A DNA stretch of 64,000 nt from Bradyrhizobium sp. WSM1417 (GCF_000515415.1 NZ_KI911783.1:1788392-1852391); one strand, 5' to 3'; positions 27,398 to 38,352 are shown, counted from the first letter of the stretch. Notes: a model not told the origin generated them from the letters alone. Made by a program: numbers and translations.

Positions 27398-28594
27398 TTA
27401 CTTGGTGCGCAGAACTTCGACGCCGGGCAGGGGCTTGCCTTCCATCCATTCAAGAAATGCGCCACCGGCGGTCGAGACATAGGTGAACTGAGCGGCCACA
27501 TGGGCCTGGTTGAGGGCCGCCACGGTGTCGCCGCCGCCCGCGATCGAGACCAGCTTCTTGGCCTTGGTGCGCTCGGCGGCATGCTTGGCGGCGGACATCG
27601 TGCCGCGGTCGAACGGCTGCATCTCGAAGGCACCGAGCGGTCCGTTCCAGACCAGCGTCGCCGCATCGTCGATCGCGGCATGAACACGCGCGATCGACTG
27701 CGGACCGACGTCGAGGATCATGCCGTCGGCCGGGATCGCGTCGAGGCCATAGGCATGCGACGGCGCGTTGGCCGCGAAATGATAGGCGACGGTGGCATCG
27801 ACCGGCAGGATGATGGCGCAGTTGGCGGCTTCCGCCTTTTCCATGATGCGCAGCGCGGTCGCGGCGAGATCCTTCTCGGCCAGCGACTTGCCGATGCCGA
27901 CGCCCTGGGCGTGCAGGAAGGTGTTGGCCATGCCGCCGCCGATCACCAGCGCGTCGACCTTGGTCACGAGGTTTTCGAGCAGGTCGATCTTGGTCGAGAC
28001 CTTGGCGCCGCCGATGATCGCGATGACGGGCTTGGTCGGTGAGCCCAGCGCCTTCTCCAGCGCGACCAGCTCGGCCTGCATGGTGCGGCCGGCATAGGCG
28101 GGTAGTTTGTGGCCGAGGCCTTCGGTCGAAGCGTGGGCGCGGTGCGCGGCCGAGAACGCGTCGTTGACCCAGATGTCGCCTAGTTTTGCGAGCTCCGCGA
28201 CAAAGGCCGGATCGTTCTTCTCTTCCTCTTTGTGGAAGCGGGTGTTTTCCAGACAGAGGATGTCGCCGTCGTTCAGCGCCGCCACGGCCTTGGCCGCAGG
28301 CTCGCCGATGCAGTCGTCGGCAAACGCAACGGGCTTCTTCACGACCTTGGCGAGCGCCTCGGCCACGGGCTTGAGCGAGTCCTTGCCATCGCGCCCTTTC
28401 GGCCGGCCGAAATGCGCGAGCAGGATGACCTTGCCGCCCTTGTCCGAGATTTCGGTGATGGTCGGCGCGACGCGCTCGAGCCGGGTCGCGTCGCTGACGC
28501 GGCCGTTCTCCATGGGCACGTTGAGATCGACGCGCAGCAGCACGCGCTTGCCCTTCACGTCGACGTCGTCGAGGGTGCGGAATTTGTTGGTCAT
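27398..28594 (-). CDS. pgk: Phosphoglycerate kinase
   Basis: The 398-residue protein has the expected [19 protein letters not shown] opening, [37 protein letters not shown] and the C-terminal nucleotide loop [12 protein letters not shown]. It interconverts 1,3-bisphosphoglycerate and 3-phosphoglycerate with ATP. ATG at 28594 is the family start. It lies between gap and fba on one strand, probably as tkt-gap-pgk-fba with internal repeats. Confidence 0.97.
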   Translation of the reverse strand: MTNKFRTLDDVDVKGKRVLLRVDLNVPMENGRVSDATRLERVAPTITEISDKGGKVILLAHFGRPKGRDGKDSLKPVAEALAKVVKKPVAFADDCIGEPAAKAVAALNDGDILCLENTRFHKEEEKNDPAFVAELAKLGDIWVNDAFSAAHRAHASTEGLGHKLPAYAGRTMQAELVALEKALGSPTKPVIAIIGGAKVSTKIDLLENLVTKVDALVIGGGMANTFLHAQGVGIGKSLAEKDLAATALRIMEKAEAANCAIILPVDATVAYHFAANAPSHAYGLDAIPADGMILDVGPQSIARVHAAIDDAATLVWNGPLGAFEMQPFDRGTMSAAKHAAERTKAKKLVSIAGGGDTVAALNQAHVAAQFTYVSTAGGAFLEWMEGKPLPGVEVLRTK

Positions 28595-28612
28595 CTCTGG
28601 GCTCTCTTGTCC

Positions 28613-28705
28613 CGGGCCTCTAGGAGGTCGTTCCGGGGCGCGCGCAGCGCGAACCCGGAATCCCGTCATTCCGGGTCTGGTCCTTCGGACCATCTCGGAA
28701 TGACG
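28613..28705. repeat. Palindromic repeat between gap and pgk
   Basis: CGTTCCGGGGCGCGCGCAGCGCG and GTCATTCCGGG on the left and CATCTCGGAATGACG on the right form imperfect stems. It belongs to the same gtcattccggg family as 26143-26243. Confidence 0.7.
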
Positions 28706-28719
28706 AAAGCGCTGCGGAG

Positions 28720-29727
<1,008 letters not shown>

Positions 29728-29798
29728 GTTTCGTCTCCTTCAATGACCGTTGTCATCCCGCACAACGCGCTAACGCGCCTGCGAGGGTTTTTTTAGGG

Positions 29799-29825
29799 CG
29801 GACGCCCGGTTCGGCCGGGCGGGGC
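29799..29825. other. GC-rich hairpin between tkt and gap
   Basis: A 6-bp stem GCCCGG/CCGGGC (29804-29820) beside a T7 run at 29787-29793. For minus-strand transcription the poly-U would be on the wrong side, so I do not call it a terminator. Confidence 0.4.
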
Positions 29826-29873
29826 TTGATCATATGAGAGTTAGGTAGTCCTTTTTTTCGGCAATCTCAACTC

Positions 29874-31859
29874 TCAGGAAACGCGTTTCAGAACGGCGTT
29901 AACCGCGGCCTCGGCGGTAATGCCAAAGTGCTGGAATACCTTGTTGAGAGGGGCGCTGGCGCCGAAGGAGTGCATGCCGATAAACTCGCCATCCTGGCCG
30001 ATCACGGCGTCCCAGCCCCAGCGCACGGCGGCCTCGATCGCGACCTTGACCGGGGCCTTGCCGATGATCTCGTCGCGGCGCTCCTTTGGTTGCGCTAACA
30101 GGAGCTCGAGCGAGGGAACCGAAACCACCCGGGTCGGAATGCCGCGCTCGGCGAGCTGCTTCTGGGCGGCCACGGCCATCTCCACTTCGGAGCCCGAGGC
30201 GAACAGCGTTGCCTTGGCTTCGCCCTCGGCGGCCACCAGCTCGTAGGCACCGAACCGGCACGGGCTCTCGTTCGGTGCGGTGGTGCGCAGCTGCGGCAGG
30301 TTCTGCCGGGTCAGCGCCAGCACTGTCGGACCGTCGATGCGGTTGAGCGCGAGCTCCCAGCACTCGGCAACCTCGATGGAATCGCACGGGCGGAACACGC
30401 GCATGTTGGGAATGGCGCGAAGTGCGGCGAGATGCTCGACCGGCTGGTGGGTCGGGCCGTCTTCGCCGAGACCGATGGAATCATGGGTCATGACATAAAC
30501 GACCCCGGTCCCCATCAACGCGGCGAGCCGCATCGCGGGTCGCGCATAATCCGTGAACACCAGGAAGGTCGCACCGTTCGGCGCGAAACCGCCGTGCAGG
30601 AAGATGCCGTTCATCGCCGCGCACATGCCGTGCTCGCGGATGCCGTAATGGATGAAGCGGCCCTTCGGCGTCTTGGCCGAGAACGCGGTTGCCGACTTCG
30701 CCTTGTTGTTGTTGGAGCCGGTGAGATCGGCCGAGCCCGCCAGAAACTCCATCGGCATCGCGCCGGCAATCACTTCGATCACGGCTTCGGAGGATTTGCG
30801 GGTCGCCGCATTCATCGGCTTTTCCAGCAGCTCCTTCTTGTAGCCCTTGAACGCCTTTGCCAGCGCGGCTGGGCGCTCGTGGCGCAGGCGACGCTCGAAC
30901 TCGGCGCGCTTGCGGCTGCCGAGTTCACCGAGCCTTGCTTCCCATTCCTGGCGTGCAGCCGCGCCACGGCTGCCAGCCGCGCGCCAGGCTTTCAGCACGT
31001 CGTCGGGCACCGAGAACGGCTCCAGCGAAATGCCGAGATTTTCCTTGGCAGCCTTGAGTTCGTCGGCACCGAGCGCTTCGCCGTGGACCTTGTTGGTGCC
31101 GGCTTTGTGCGGCGCGCCGAAGCCGATGGTGGTGCGGCACGCAATCAGCGTGGGCTTGTTTGATTTCTGCGCGCGCGTGATCGCGGCCGATATCGCGGCC
31201 TGGTCGTGGCCGTCGATCTTCTCGGCTGCCCAACCCGCCGACTTGAACCGCTTCACCTGATCGACGGAGTCGGAGATCGAGGTCGGACCGTCGATCGAGA
31301 TGCCGTTGTCGTCGTAGAGCACGATCAGCTTGTTGAGCTTCCAGTGCCCGGCCATCGCGATCGCTTCCTGCGATACGCCTTCCATCAAATCGCCGTCGGA
31401 AGCGATCACATAGGTATGGTGATCGACGATCTTTTTGCCGAACTCGGCGGCGAGCATCTTCTCGGCGAGCGCCATGCCGACGGCGGTGGAAATGCCCTGG
31501 CCGAGCGGACCCGTGGTGGTCTCGATGCCCTTGGTGTGGCCGTGCTCGGGATGTCCCGGGGTCAGCGACCCCAACTGGCGAAAGTCCTTGAGCTGGTCGA
31601 TCGTCATCTCGGGGCTGCCGATCAGATACAGCAGCGAATAGATCAGCATCGAGCCGTGCCCGGCCGAGAGCACGAAGCGGTCCCGGTCCGGCCAGTCCAG
31701 CGCGGTGACGTCGAATTTCAGGAATTGCGTGAACAGCACGGTCGCCATGTCGGCGGCGCCCATCGGCAGGCCGGGATGACCCGATTTCGCTTTCTCGACG
31801 CCGTCCATGGCAAGGCCGCGGATCGCATTGGCCATACGGTTGTGATCGACCTGCGTCAT
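29874..31859 (-). CDS. tkt: Transketolase
   Basis: The 661-residue protein has the thiamine-diphosphate motif [20 protein letters not shown] with the partner asparagine region [10 protein letters not shown], the [17 protein letters not shown] start region, and the transketolase motif [14 protein letters not shown]. It transfers two-carbon units in the pentose phosphate and Calvin pathways. It heads the run tkt, gap, pgk, fba on the minus strand. Confidence 0.96.
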   Translation of the reverse strand: MTQVDHNRMANAIRGLAMDGVEKAKSGHPGLPMGAADMATVLFTQFLKFDVTALDWPDRDRFVLSAGHGSMLIYSLLYLIGSPEMTIDQLKDFRQLGSLTPGHPEHGHTKGIETTTGPLGQGISTAVGMALAEKMLAAEFGKKIVDHHTYVIASDGDLMEGVSQEAIAMAGHWKLNKLIVLYDDNGISIDGPTSISDSVDQVKRFKSAGWAAEKIDGHDQAAISAAITRAQKSNKPTLIACRTTIGFGAPHKAGTNKVHGEALGADELKAAKENLGISLEPFSVPDDVLKAWRAAGSRGAAARQEWEARLGELGSRKRAEFERRLRHERPAALAKAFKGYKKELLEKPMNAATRKSSEAVIEVIAGAMPMEFLAGSADLTGSNNNKAKSATAFSAKTPKGRFIHYGIREHGMCAAMNGIFLHGGFAPNGATFLVFTDYARPAMRLAALMGTGVVYVMTHDSIGLGEDGPTHQPVEHLAALRAIPNMRVFRPCDSIEVAECWELALNRIDGPTVLALTRQNLPQLRTTAPNESPCRFGAYELVAAEGEAKATLFASGSEVEMAVAAQKQLAERGIPTRVVSVPSLELLLAQPKERRDEIIGKAPVKVAIEAAVRWGWDAVIGQDGEFIGMHSFGASAPLNKVFQHFGITAEAAVNAVLKRVS

Positions 31860-32261
31860 GTCTGAAAATCCGTCTGAAATGAGGCGCTTGTGGCTGGATT
31901 TGGCCGCGCCGGAAGGAGCCTTTCGGCCGCTGGGGTCGCGGCTGGGATAGCATCTCGGTTCCGGCAGGCCAAGGCAATCAAACGCCGGTTTGGCCGTAAA
32001 AGTTGCTTACGGCATGATCCGGAAAAGTGGAGGCCGGTTTTCCGGCCAGATCATGCCCGGCAGGAACTGATAGATCGGGATGAAGTCCATCCGATCTATC
32101 GGTGCATAGTTTCGTGGCGGCGTTGCGCTCCGCTAGCTTGCCACGTAAATTTCTGCTTCTAACCGCTTGCCGAACCGAGTCTTTTGCCGGACGGCAAGCT
32201 CCAAGGTAAATGCCCAAAGGAAAAGCCCAAGGGCAAGGCCACAGGTTCCGCCGCTGACTGC
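31860..32261. repeat. Intergenic region with two strong inverted repeats
   Basis: Between the divergent tkt and DUF4164 genes lie two hairpins. At 32012-32056, GCATGATC and GGAAAA arms are mirrored by TTTTCC and GATCATGC. At 32069-32100, GATAGATCGG pairs with CCGATCTATC and the stem extends inward with one bulge around an AAGTC loop. The first matches a dispersed catgatccggaaaa repeat I know from Bradyrhizobium genomes. No gene is visible here. Confidence 0.6.
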
Positions 32262-32582
32262 ATGAACGATCGCGTATCCAACAGCTCTGCCATGACCGAG
32301 TCCTCGGCCGTCGAGATCGAGATCGCAACCCGCAGGCTCATGGCGGCGCTCGACTCGCTCGAAAGCGCCGTGGAGCGGCGGCGCGATGCCGATCGCGACG
32401 AGAACGAGCTCGCGGCGCGGATTCAGGCGCTGGGCGCGGACCGCTCGCGGCTTGCCGACGAGCTCGACGGTGCGCTGGTGAAGGCGCGCAAGCTCGAGCG
32501 CTCCAGCCGCGAGATCTCCGATCGGCTGGATTCCGCGATCGTCACGATTCGCTCGGTGCTCGATACCGGAGAGGATGGATGA
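32262..32582 (+). CDS. DUF4164 family coiled-coil protein
   Basis: The protein is about 106 residues and almost wholly helical, with IEIATRRLMAALDSLESAVE followed by a long coiled coil and VTIRSVLDTGEDG at the end. This matches the DUF4164 family that precedes zapA in many Rhizobiales. The stop overlaps the zapA start by four bases (ATGA), so the two are translationally coupled and a cell-division link is likely. ATG at 32292 is an equally plausible start, as neither has a clear ribosome site. Confidence 0.8.
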   Translation: MNDRVSNSSAMTESSAVEIEIATRRLMAALDSLESAVERRRDADRDENELAARIQALGADRSRLADELDGALVKARKLERSSREISDRLDSAIVTIRSVLDTGEDG

Positions 32583-32962
32583 GCCACATCAACGTCACCA
32601 TCAACGGCCGGCAATACCGCATGGCCTGCGAGGAAGGCCAGGAGGTGCGGCTGCTCAAGCTCGCCGAAAGCCTGGAGACGCGGATTCAGTCGCTGCGCGG
32701 AAAGTTCGGCGAGATCGGTGATGCCAGGCTCACCGTGATGGCGGCGCTGACCGTCTGCGACGAATTGGTCGATGCCGGCAATCGCATCCGGACCATGGAG
32801 CAGGAGCTGACGGAATTGCGGGATTTCCGCAACGCCGCCGTCGAGCGCGCCCGGCTGACCCAGACCGCGGTCGTGAACGCACTGAACTCTGCGGCCGAGC
32901 GCATCGAGAAGTCGACCCAGGTCCTGAACCGCACCGTCGGCAACGGGATCGCCATCGGCTAG
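32579..32962 (+). CDS. zapA: Cell division protein ZapA
   Basis: The 127-residue protein has VTINGRQYRMACEEGQEVRL followed by LAESLETRIQSLRG and a C-terminal coiled coil, the ZapA pattern. ZapA promotes FtsZ filament bundling at the division ring. It overlaps the DUF4164 gene and precedes ssrS and the 5-formyltetrahydrofolate cyclo-ligase gene, a conserved order. Confidence 0.92.
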   Translation: MSHINVTINGRQYRMACEEGQEVRLLKLAESLETRIQSLRGKFGEIGDARLTVMAALTVCDELVDAGNRIRTMEQELTELRDFRNAAVERARLTQTAVVNALNSAAERIEKSTQVLNRTVGNGIAIG

Positions 32963-32984
32963 GGCTGCGGCCACCCGCCTGGTG

Positions 32985-33132
32985 CGCTCCCTCCCCCGCT
33001 TGCGGGGGAGGGTTGGGGAGAGGGTGTCTCCAAAGAGAGATTCTCAACGAGGAGAGAGCCCTCACCCGCCGCGCGCGGGACGATGCTCCGCATCGCCCGG
33101 CGCGCGTCGACCTCTCCCGCAAGCGGGAGAGG
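32985..33132. repeat. REP-like palindromic element
   Basis: CTCCCCCGCTTGCGGGGGAGGG is mirrored by CCTCTCCCGCAAGCGGGAGAGG, with CCGCGCGCGGGACGATGC between. It lies between zapA and ssrS. Confidence 0.82.
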
Positions 33133-33189
33133 TGCAGCAACTGCAAGCGGGGCTGGCGATTCGTCAGCATCGTTGTTACATTGCCCGAG

Positions 33190-33346
33190 CGGGGCTGCGA
33201 CGCGCGTCAGGAGCCATTATCCCCGGGGCCTTATCGATCCTTTAGGGAACTGTCCCTGGCCGGGCCCGTGGGCTCGGACATATGGTGCCCACCTACTTTC
33301 GTAGGGAACTCCGGGATCGAGTGCTTCAACGGCGTTCGCGGCTTCG
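33190..33346 (+). ncRNA. ssrS: 6S RNA
   Basis: Position is diagnostic: between zapA and the 5-formyltetrahydrofolate cyclo-ligase gene, where ssrS lies in many proteobacteria. The sequence supports it: an outer stem GCTGCGA (33194-33200) with TCGCGGC (33336-33342), and an inner stem TCGATCC (33234-33240) with GGATCGA (33314-33320), enclosing a 70-base region with GGGAACTGTCCC and CCGGGCCCGTGGGCTCGG. 6S RNA mimics an open promoter and sequesters sigma-70 RNA polymerase in stationary phase. The ends are approximate. Confidence 0.85.
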
Positions 33347-33402
33347 CACTTTTGTTTGCTTGGCAATGCGTTCTTGTCGAATGGTCCACGACAAACCGGC
33401 AG

Positions 33403-33512
33403 TGTCATGCCCCGGCTTGACCGAGGCATCCAGTACGCCGCGGCGTCGATGTTTGATGACTGGCGTCTCTGGAATACTGGATCGCCCGCCTCCGCGGGTG
33501 ATGACGGCGGAG
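33403..33512. repeat. Palindromic repeat (ggcatccagtacgc/tactggatcgcc family)
   Basis: GTCATGCCCCGGCTTGACC and GCATCCAGTA on the left, TACTGGATCGCCCGCCTCCGCGGG and TGATGACG on the right. Same family as 9617-9719. Confidence 0.7.
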
Positions 33513-33540
33513 CAAGGCTCAGCCTTCGGAGCAAGCGCGC

Positions 33541-34137
33541 ATGACCAACACCAAAGCCGAACTCCGCGCCAAAGCCCTCGCGGCGCGCGATGCGCTGAGC
33601 GACAAGAAACGCACCGCCGCCGCCGCCAAGCTCGCCAAGCGCGGGCTGCCGTTCCAGCTTCTACCCGGCAGCATCGTGTCAGGCTATTCGCCGATCCGCA
33701 GCGAGATCGATCCGATGCCGCTGCTGAAGGAGCTGGCCGAGCAGGGCGCCAGGCTGGCGCTGCCTTGCGTCACCGCGCGCGGCCAGTCGCTGATCTTCCG
33801 CATCTTCCATCCGAACGATCGCCTGATGCTCGGCCCGCTCGGCATTCCCGAGCCGTCGCCTGGGGCCGCTGAAGTCATTCCCGACATCATGCTGACGCCG
33901 CTCGCTGCCTTCGATCGTCTCGGCCATCGCATCGGCTATGGCGCGGGGCATTACGACCACACCTTCGCGCATCTGCGAAAAGCCAAGAATATCGTCGGCA
34001 TCGGGCTCGCTTTTGCAGCGCAGGAGATCAAGGCGGTTCCGGCACTAGCCCACGACGTGGCGCTGGATTATGTGCTAACGGAATCCGACGTATTCGATTT
34101 CCGGAGTTCTGAAGTTGCGCATTCTGTTCGTGGGTGA
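33541..34137 (+). CDS. 5-formyltetrahydrofolate cyclo-ligase
   Basis: The 198-residue protein has the N-terminal KAELRAKALAARDALSDKKR, the substrate region SGYSPIRSEIDPMPLL, and the ATP-binding C-terminal signature FDRLGHRIGYGAGHYDHTF. It converts 5-formyl-THF to 5,10-methenyl-THF with ATP. Its 3' end overlaps the next gene by 23 bases, implying coupling. Confidence 0.94.
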   Translation: MTNTKAELRAKALAARDALSDKKRTAAAAKLAKRGLPFQLLPGSIVSGYSPIRSEIDPMPLLKELAEQGARLALPCVTARGQSLIFRIFHPNDRLMLGPLGIPEPSPGAAEVIPDIMLTPLAAFDRLGHRIGYGAGHYDHTFAHLRKAKNIVGIGLAFAAQEIKAVPALAHDVALDYVLTESDVFDFRSSEVAHSVRG

Positions 34138-34939
34138 TGTCGTCGGCCGTGCCGGGCGCAATGCCATCGCCGAATATCTGCCCGGCATGGTCAAGGACTG
34201 GTCGCTCGATTTCGTCGTCGTCAACGGCGAGAATTCCGCCGGCGGCTTCGGCATCACGGAAGCGATCTATCAGGAGTTTCTCGACGCCGGCGCCGACGCG
34301 GTGACGCTCGGCAATCACTCCTGGGACCAGCGCGAAGCTCTCGTGTTCATCGAGCGCGCGGAGCGCCTGGTGCGTCCCGCGAACTATCCGCGCGGCACGC
34401 CCGGCCGCGGCGCCGCGTTGGTCGAGACCAAGAACGGCAAGCACGCGCTCGTCGTCAACGCTTTGGGCCGCGTCTTCATGACCCCGTTCGACGATCCCTT
34501 CGCAGCCCTTGAGCGCGAGCTCGGCGCCTGTCCGCTCGGCGTTGCCGCGGACGCCATCGTCGTCGATTTCCATTGCGAGGCGAGCAGCGAGAAGCAGGGC
34601 ATCGGCTTCTTCTGCGACGGCCGCGCCAGCCTCGTCGTCGGCACCCACACCCATGTGCCGACGGCCGACCACCAGATCCTGTCGGGCGGCACCGCCTACA
34701 TGACCGATGCCGGCATGACCGGCGACTACGATTCCATCATCGGCATGCAGAAGGAGGAGCCGCTGCGCAGGTTCACCTCCGGGATACCCTCGGGCCGCTT
34801 CGAGCCGGCCGCAGGCGCGGCGACGCTCAGCGGCGTGGCCGTGGAGACGGATGATGCGACGGGCTTGGCACTGCGTATCGCGCCAGTGCGCGCAGGCGGC
34901 AGGCTGGAGCCGACGACGCCGAAGTTCTGGTTGAGCTGA
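34115..34939 (+). CDS. YmdB/TIGR00282-type metallophosphoesterase
   Basis: The 274-residue protein opens with RILFVGDVVGRAGRNAI and continues with VVVNGENSAGGFGIT, VTLGNHSWDQRE and VGTHTHVPTADHQIL, giving the complete dinuclear metal-site set of this calcineurin-like family. Family members hydrolyse cyclic nucleotides or RNA-related substrates. The start is TTG at 34115, preceded by CGGAG and inside the end of the folate enzyme gene. Confidence 0.9.
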   Translation: MRILFVGDVVGRAGRNAIAEYLPGMVKDWSLDFVVVNGENSAGGFGITEAIYQEFLDAGADAVTLGNHSWDQREALVFIERAERLVRPANYPRGTPGRGAALVETKNGKHALVVNALGRVFMTPFDDPFAALERELGACPLGVAADAIVVDFHCEASSEKQGIGFFCDGRASLVVGTHTHVPTADHQILSGGTAYMTDAGMTGDYDSIIGMQKEEPLRRFTSGIPSGRFEPAAGAATLSGVAVETDDATGLALRIAPVRAGGRLEPTTPKFWLS

Positions 34940-34963
34940 AGCGCAGCGCCGGATCCCGCTGCA

Positions 34964-35108
34964 CCTTCTCCCCTTGCGGGAAAAGGTGGCGCGAAGCGCC
35001 GGATGAGCGGTTGCTTCCGCGAATTCAAATGCGAGTTGGACGCGCGGAGAGAACCCCTCACCCGGCTTCGCTTCGCGAAGCCACCCTCTCCCGCAAGGGG
35101 AGAGGGTG
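34964..35108. repeat. REP-like palindromic element
   Basis: CTTCTCCCCTTGCGGGAAAAGG with GGCGCGAAGCGCCGG on the left, and CTTCGCTTCGCGAAG with CCTCTCCCGCAAGGGGAGAGG on the right. Same family as 1588-1733. Confidence 0.8.
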
Positions 35109-35110
35109 CA

Positions 35111-35290
35111 GCGTCAGTCGGCGCGAGACCTACTCCGCCGTCTGCTCCCCAACTCCGCAACGTCCTTCGCCGTCAGCTTTGAACCCTTCGCGCCGAACCG
35201 CGCTGTCACGTAGTTCGCCACCGCTGCGATCTCGTCGTCGCTATACGCATTGCCGAACGCCGGCATCGAGAGCGCGTCGCGTCAGGCCAT
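35111..35290 (-). pseudogene. Remnant: C-terminal end of a cytochrome c
   Basis: The minus strand encodes an open stretch with LSMPAFGNAYSDDEIAAVAN, then YVTARFGAKGS and LTAKDVAEL, the usual C-terminal part of small cytochromes c with the methionine ligand (MPAF). The haem CxxCH part is absent, and a stop precedes the fragment, so it is a relic. REP elements flank it on both sides, which may mark the deletion. Confidence 0.65.
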
Positions 35291-35351
35291 GACGTTCACG
35301 AATTTGTGCGACGAGCACTTCTGAAGCGATCAATTGCAGCGGCCCATTTTT

Positions 35352-35425
35352 GTGCCCTCTCCCCTTGTGGGAGAGGGCAGCGACGGTGGTAGACGCAGGC
35401 TCACTCGGGTGAGGGGTCTGTCTCC
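35352..35425. repeat. Partial REP-like element
   Basis: CCCTCTCCCCTTGTGGGAGAGGG palindrome followed by CTCACTCGGGTGAGGGG. Related to 1588-1733 but shortened. Confidence 0.65.
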
Positions 35426-35448
35426 GCGTACGGGCGCGCCGTTTTGGA

Positions 35449-37338
35449 TCAACCGACAACGGGAAGCCTGATCGTGAACGAGGCACCGCCGTGCTCCCGA
35501 TTGCTCGCTGATATGAACCCGTTGTGCGCTTCGATAATGGTGCGCGCAATGGACAAGCCCATGCCCATGCCTTCCGCCTTGCTGGTGTAAAACGGCTCGA
35601 AAACCTGTTTCAATTTGTCCTCTGGAATGCCGGGTCCGCGATCTGACACGGATAGCTCGGCAAACTGATCGGCGCGCGCAGTCCGGATGCTGATAGAGCG
35701 GCTTTCGTCAGACGTGTCCTTCATAGCCTCGACCCCGTTCAGCACAAGGTTCAAAATGACTTGTTGAAGCTGAATGCGGTCGCCGAGGATCGCTAGCGCG
35801 TCGGACGTGATCACGTTGACCATTTCGAATTTTCGGCTGACGGTTAGCGCGGAAAGAAATCTGACCGTCTCTTGCGCAACCTCATTGAGGTCCAATTGCT
35901 TCAATTCGAACGGCGCCTTTTTTAGGAGGCTGCGCATCCTGCGAATGACCTCGGTGGCACGCCGGTCATCCTTTAAAATATCGTTCACAATTTCCCTGAG
36001 TTCAACGACATCGGAAAGTGCGGCGATATCGGGACGCTGCGATTGCAGGATCGCGGCTGCGGTTTCGGCGTTCGTCAGAATAGACCCAAGCGGCTGGTTG
36101 ATCTCGTGAGCAATCGAGGCGGTCAGTTCGCCAGCGGTCGCGAAGCGATTGACGTGGGCCAGTTCAGTCATGCGCTGCCGCGACTGCACTTCGGCGAATT
36201 GACGTCGGCGATGCTCAAATAGCAAAAGCGCGATCAGTCCTGCTTGCGCGAGGACAAGCGCGATAGTGAACGTGATTTGCCACCAATATCGCTCCCACAA
36301 ATTGGGCTCGCGGAAGTAAACCGTGCTGTCAGGCGGCAGTCTGTTTTGGGGAATTCCCCAGCGCTGCAGTTGTCGCCAGTCAAACATAGGCGCGGCCAGC
36401 TGGACAAAGGTCGGCTTGATGTCGGCAACATTTTCGCCATTAAGGATGCGAAGCGCGACTTCCGCCGCCTGCTTGCTTTGTCTGGCGACAACCTGCATTG
36501 GTCCACCGACGATGCCCTCTCCAAAAAAACTTTCGTCGTGAAAAAAGATGGGTGCATTGGCTACACTGTAAAATCGGGCAAACGCAGTGTTGCCCTCATG
36601 CGCCACTCCCGCCGCATCGACATTCAAGCCAATCCAGAAAATAGCACTGTGCGGCGGAAGGTTGCCCGCATCCTTGAGCATGTCTTCGAACGAGAGCTCG
36701 TTGTACCATCGAAAATGGACACGATCCGCGAACCGCGCGGTGGACTTGGCGACCTCGTTACGCCACCAGGTTTCGCTCGGCGAAGCACCGACTACGATGG
36801 CAATCGTCGTTGTTTGAGGTAGGACCTGCAGGATATTTTCAAAGAAAACAGCGTCGTCGTTCGTGATTGCCACGACGGCGTCGTACTTGGTCAATTTATC
36901 GAAGTCGACGCGGCGTCGCTCTACCAGAGTGTACAGCATCGGCGTGGTTGGAAAGAGGTCTTTGCGATGAGCCTGCACGAAATTGGCAGCAGGCGCACCG
37001 ATCGCGACGATCAGGTCGGGCGGCTGGTCTAGATTGAGGGAACGAAGATACTCGACAAAGGGGGCGTCTGACTTGTCGCTGCTTCGCCGGGCATTCAGCA
37101 GCGATTGGTCTTGAAATTCAATGGATGCCCGTCGGCTCAGCTCGGCGCGAAGGGCTTCCGAATAATCGGTCCAAGGTCTGAACCTGAGACCGAATGAATG
37201 CAGCATCAGTACTCGTTTTGCCTCTGGATCAGCTGCCGGACTTTGGCCTGTCGTCGCTATCAACAATGCGATGGTCAACGCAGCGGTGAGGCTCCGCACG
37301 CGACAGGTTCGCCATGAGCGAGACAGCCAGAAAAGCAT
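35449..37338 (-). CDS. Sensor histidine kinase with ABC-type substrate-binding sensor domain
   Basis: The 629-residue protein has an N-terminal signal/anchor (about residues 17-33), an extracytoplasmic domain of the ABC_sub_bind type (about 40-350, RVLMLHSFGLRFRPW and DLIVAIGAPAANF), a second membrane helix (about 358-378) and a kinase core with H-box TASIAHEINQPLGSILTNAE, N-box LQQVILNLVLNGVEAM, and G-boxes SDRGPGIPED and GMGMGLSIARTII. It should autophosphorylate on the H-box histidine in response to an external ligand. No response regulator is adjacent, so it is an orphan here. ATG at 37338 has GGAG close upstream. An alternative start lies at 37452. Confidence 0.88.
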   Translation of the reverse strand: MLFWLSRSWRTCRVRSLTAALTIALLIATTGQSPAADPEAKRVLMLHSFGLRFRPWTDYSEALRAELSRRASIEFQDQSLLNARRSSDKSDAPFVEYLRSLNLDQPPDLIVAIGAPAANFVQAHRKDLFPTTPMLYTLVERRRVDFDKLTKYDAVVAITNDDAVFFENILQVLPQTTTIAIVVGASPSETWWRNEVAKSTARFADRVHFRWYNELSFEDMLKDAGNLPPHSAIFWIGLNVDAAGVAHEGNTAFARFYSVANAPIFFHDESFFGEGIVGGPMQVVARQSKQAAEVALRILNGENVADIKPTFVQLAAPMFDWRQLQRWGIPQNRLPPDSTVYFREPNLWERYWWQITFTIALVLAQAGLIALLLFEHRRRQFAEVQSRQRMTELAHVNRFATAGELTASIAHEINQPLGSILTNAETAAAILQSQRPDIAALSDVVELREIVNDILKDDRRATEVIRRMRSLLKKAPFELKQLDLNEVAQETVRFLSALTVSRKFEMVNVITSDALAILGDRIQLQQVILNLVLNGVEAMKDTSDESRSISIRTARADQFAELSVSDRGPGIPEDKLKQVFEPFYTSKAEGMGMGLSIARTIIEAHNGFISASNREHGGASFTIRLPVVG

Positions 37339-37470
37339 CGCACTCCGAGCCCCGATCCAAGTGGAGTACCGTATCCGCTCGATTAGATTATCAACAAGCG
37401 GAGACAAGGGGAACTGCGGGGCAATTCTGATGATGAGTTCTGAGGTCGCCACATTGGGAGCGACCTACCT

Positions 37471-37725
37471 TCAGCCGCCATAGCTCGGACATACGATGGG
37501 CAACGGTGCTGCCCCCGGCTTGCGCTTGGGGCGGCCATAGCAGTACCAGCTAACGCAATTCTGCACCCGGCCGCTGGCCATGTCGCACTTGTTGCACCTA
37601 TCGACGCAATCGTCGTAGGTCACCCCCGGTCGGATTTGCTCCATCAGCGTTGGCTCTTTGGTCTTTTGCGCCAAGGCTGGGCCGGTCACTAAGACGAGAA
37701 GCAGCAATCCAATTGCGCAACGCAT
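37471..37725 (-). CDS. Small secreted cysteine-rich hypothetical protein
   Basis: The 84-residue protein has a signal peptide ending in ALAQ, then a cluster of six cysteines (DDCVDRCNKCDMA, NCVSWYC and a final IVCPSYGG). It is probably periplasmic and disulfide-bonded or metal-binding. No family was recognised. It starts just upstream of the kinase gene on the same strand. Confidence 0.7.
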   Translation of the reverse strand: MRCAIGLLLLVLVTGPALAQKTKEPTLMEQIRPGVTYDDCVDRCNKCDMASGRVQNCVSWYCYGRPKRKPGAAPLPIVCPSYGG

Positions 37726-38016
37726 TGCCTGTGTCTTCCCCTGTGTCCGCGGAGCATCCTCCGCGCGCGGCCTGCTTCCTTGATGTGGATCAAGCCGGAC
37801 CGAACGAGGGGCAGCCTCTTTGTCGTTTCCGTCCGCAAATGCTTCCGCTCTTAGGGCCGAAAACGTCCATTCACGCGACGCGGTCGCGCGGTCCCTGCGA
37901 TAGGCCGCGTCGCCCAGTTCCTGCAGACCGATGACGCAGGATCGCCATCATCGGACGGTCACCGTCAGCGCTTGCGCGCACAGAGGACAACCCGCGCTAT
38001 CGCGCGTCGCCACGGA
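37726..38016. other. Intergenic region, no gene seen
   Basis: About 290 bases with no supported coding sequence. Two GATGTGGATCAAG/TTGATGTAGATCAAT-like stretches (37781 and 38412) resemble the half sites used by FNR/FixK regulators, but the match is loose. Confidence 0.4.
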
Positions 38017-38352
38017 TTAATAGGCGCAAATATAGTTCCCGTAAGCATCGTAGCAGCTGCGGCGGTACGCAGCAGTGCCAAGGGCAGCCGCGCCTACCGC
38101 TGCCGCTCCCACACCGTAACCGCGATAGCCGTAGCCGCGATAGCCGCCCCGATAGCCGTAGCCACGGTAACCTGCGCCGCGCACTGCAACAGCGCCGCCG
38201 CCCCGCGGTCCTCGAACTGCGACCGCACCGCCGCGGTAACCGCCGCCACCCCGATAGGCACCCCCGCCGCGCCGAGCCTCGGCATCATCGGGGATCAAGC
38301 AGGCGGTGAGCAAAACGAAAGCGGCAAGAGAAGCGAGAATATAGCGGAGCAT
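38017..38352 (-). CDS. Glycine/tyrosine-repeat secreted protein
   Basis: The 111-residue protein has a hydrophobic leader with LTAC (possible lipobox), then RRGGGAYRGGGGYRGG and a run of GYRGYGYRGG repeats, and ends CYDAYGNYICAY. Such low-complexity surface or periplasmic proteins are frequent in Bradyrhizobium. The function is unknown. ATG at 38352 is chosen over the upstream in-frame codon because it gives the cleaner leader. Confidence 0.68.
   Translation of the reverse strand: MLRYILASLAAFVLLTACLIPDDAEARRGGGAYRGGGGYRGGAVAVRGPRGGGAVAVRGAGYRGYGYRGGYRGYGYRGYGVGAAAVGAAALGTAAYRRSCYDAYGNYICAY

Noticed and set aside
29799..29825. Terminator between tkt and gap
   Set aside because: The T run is on the wrong side of the stem for minus-strand transcription, and no plus-strand gene ends there.
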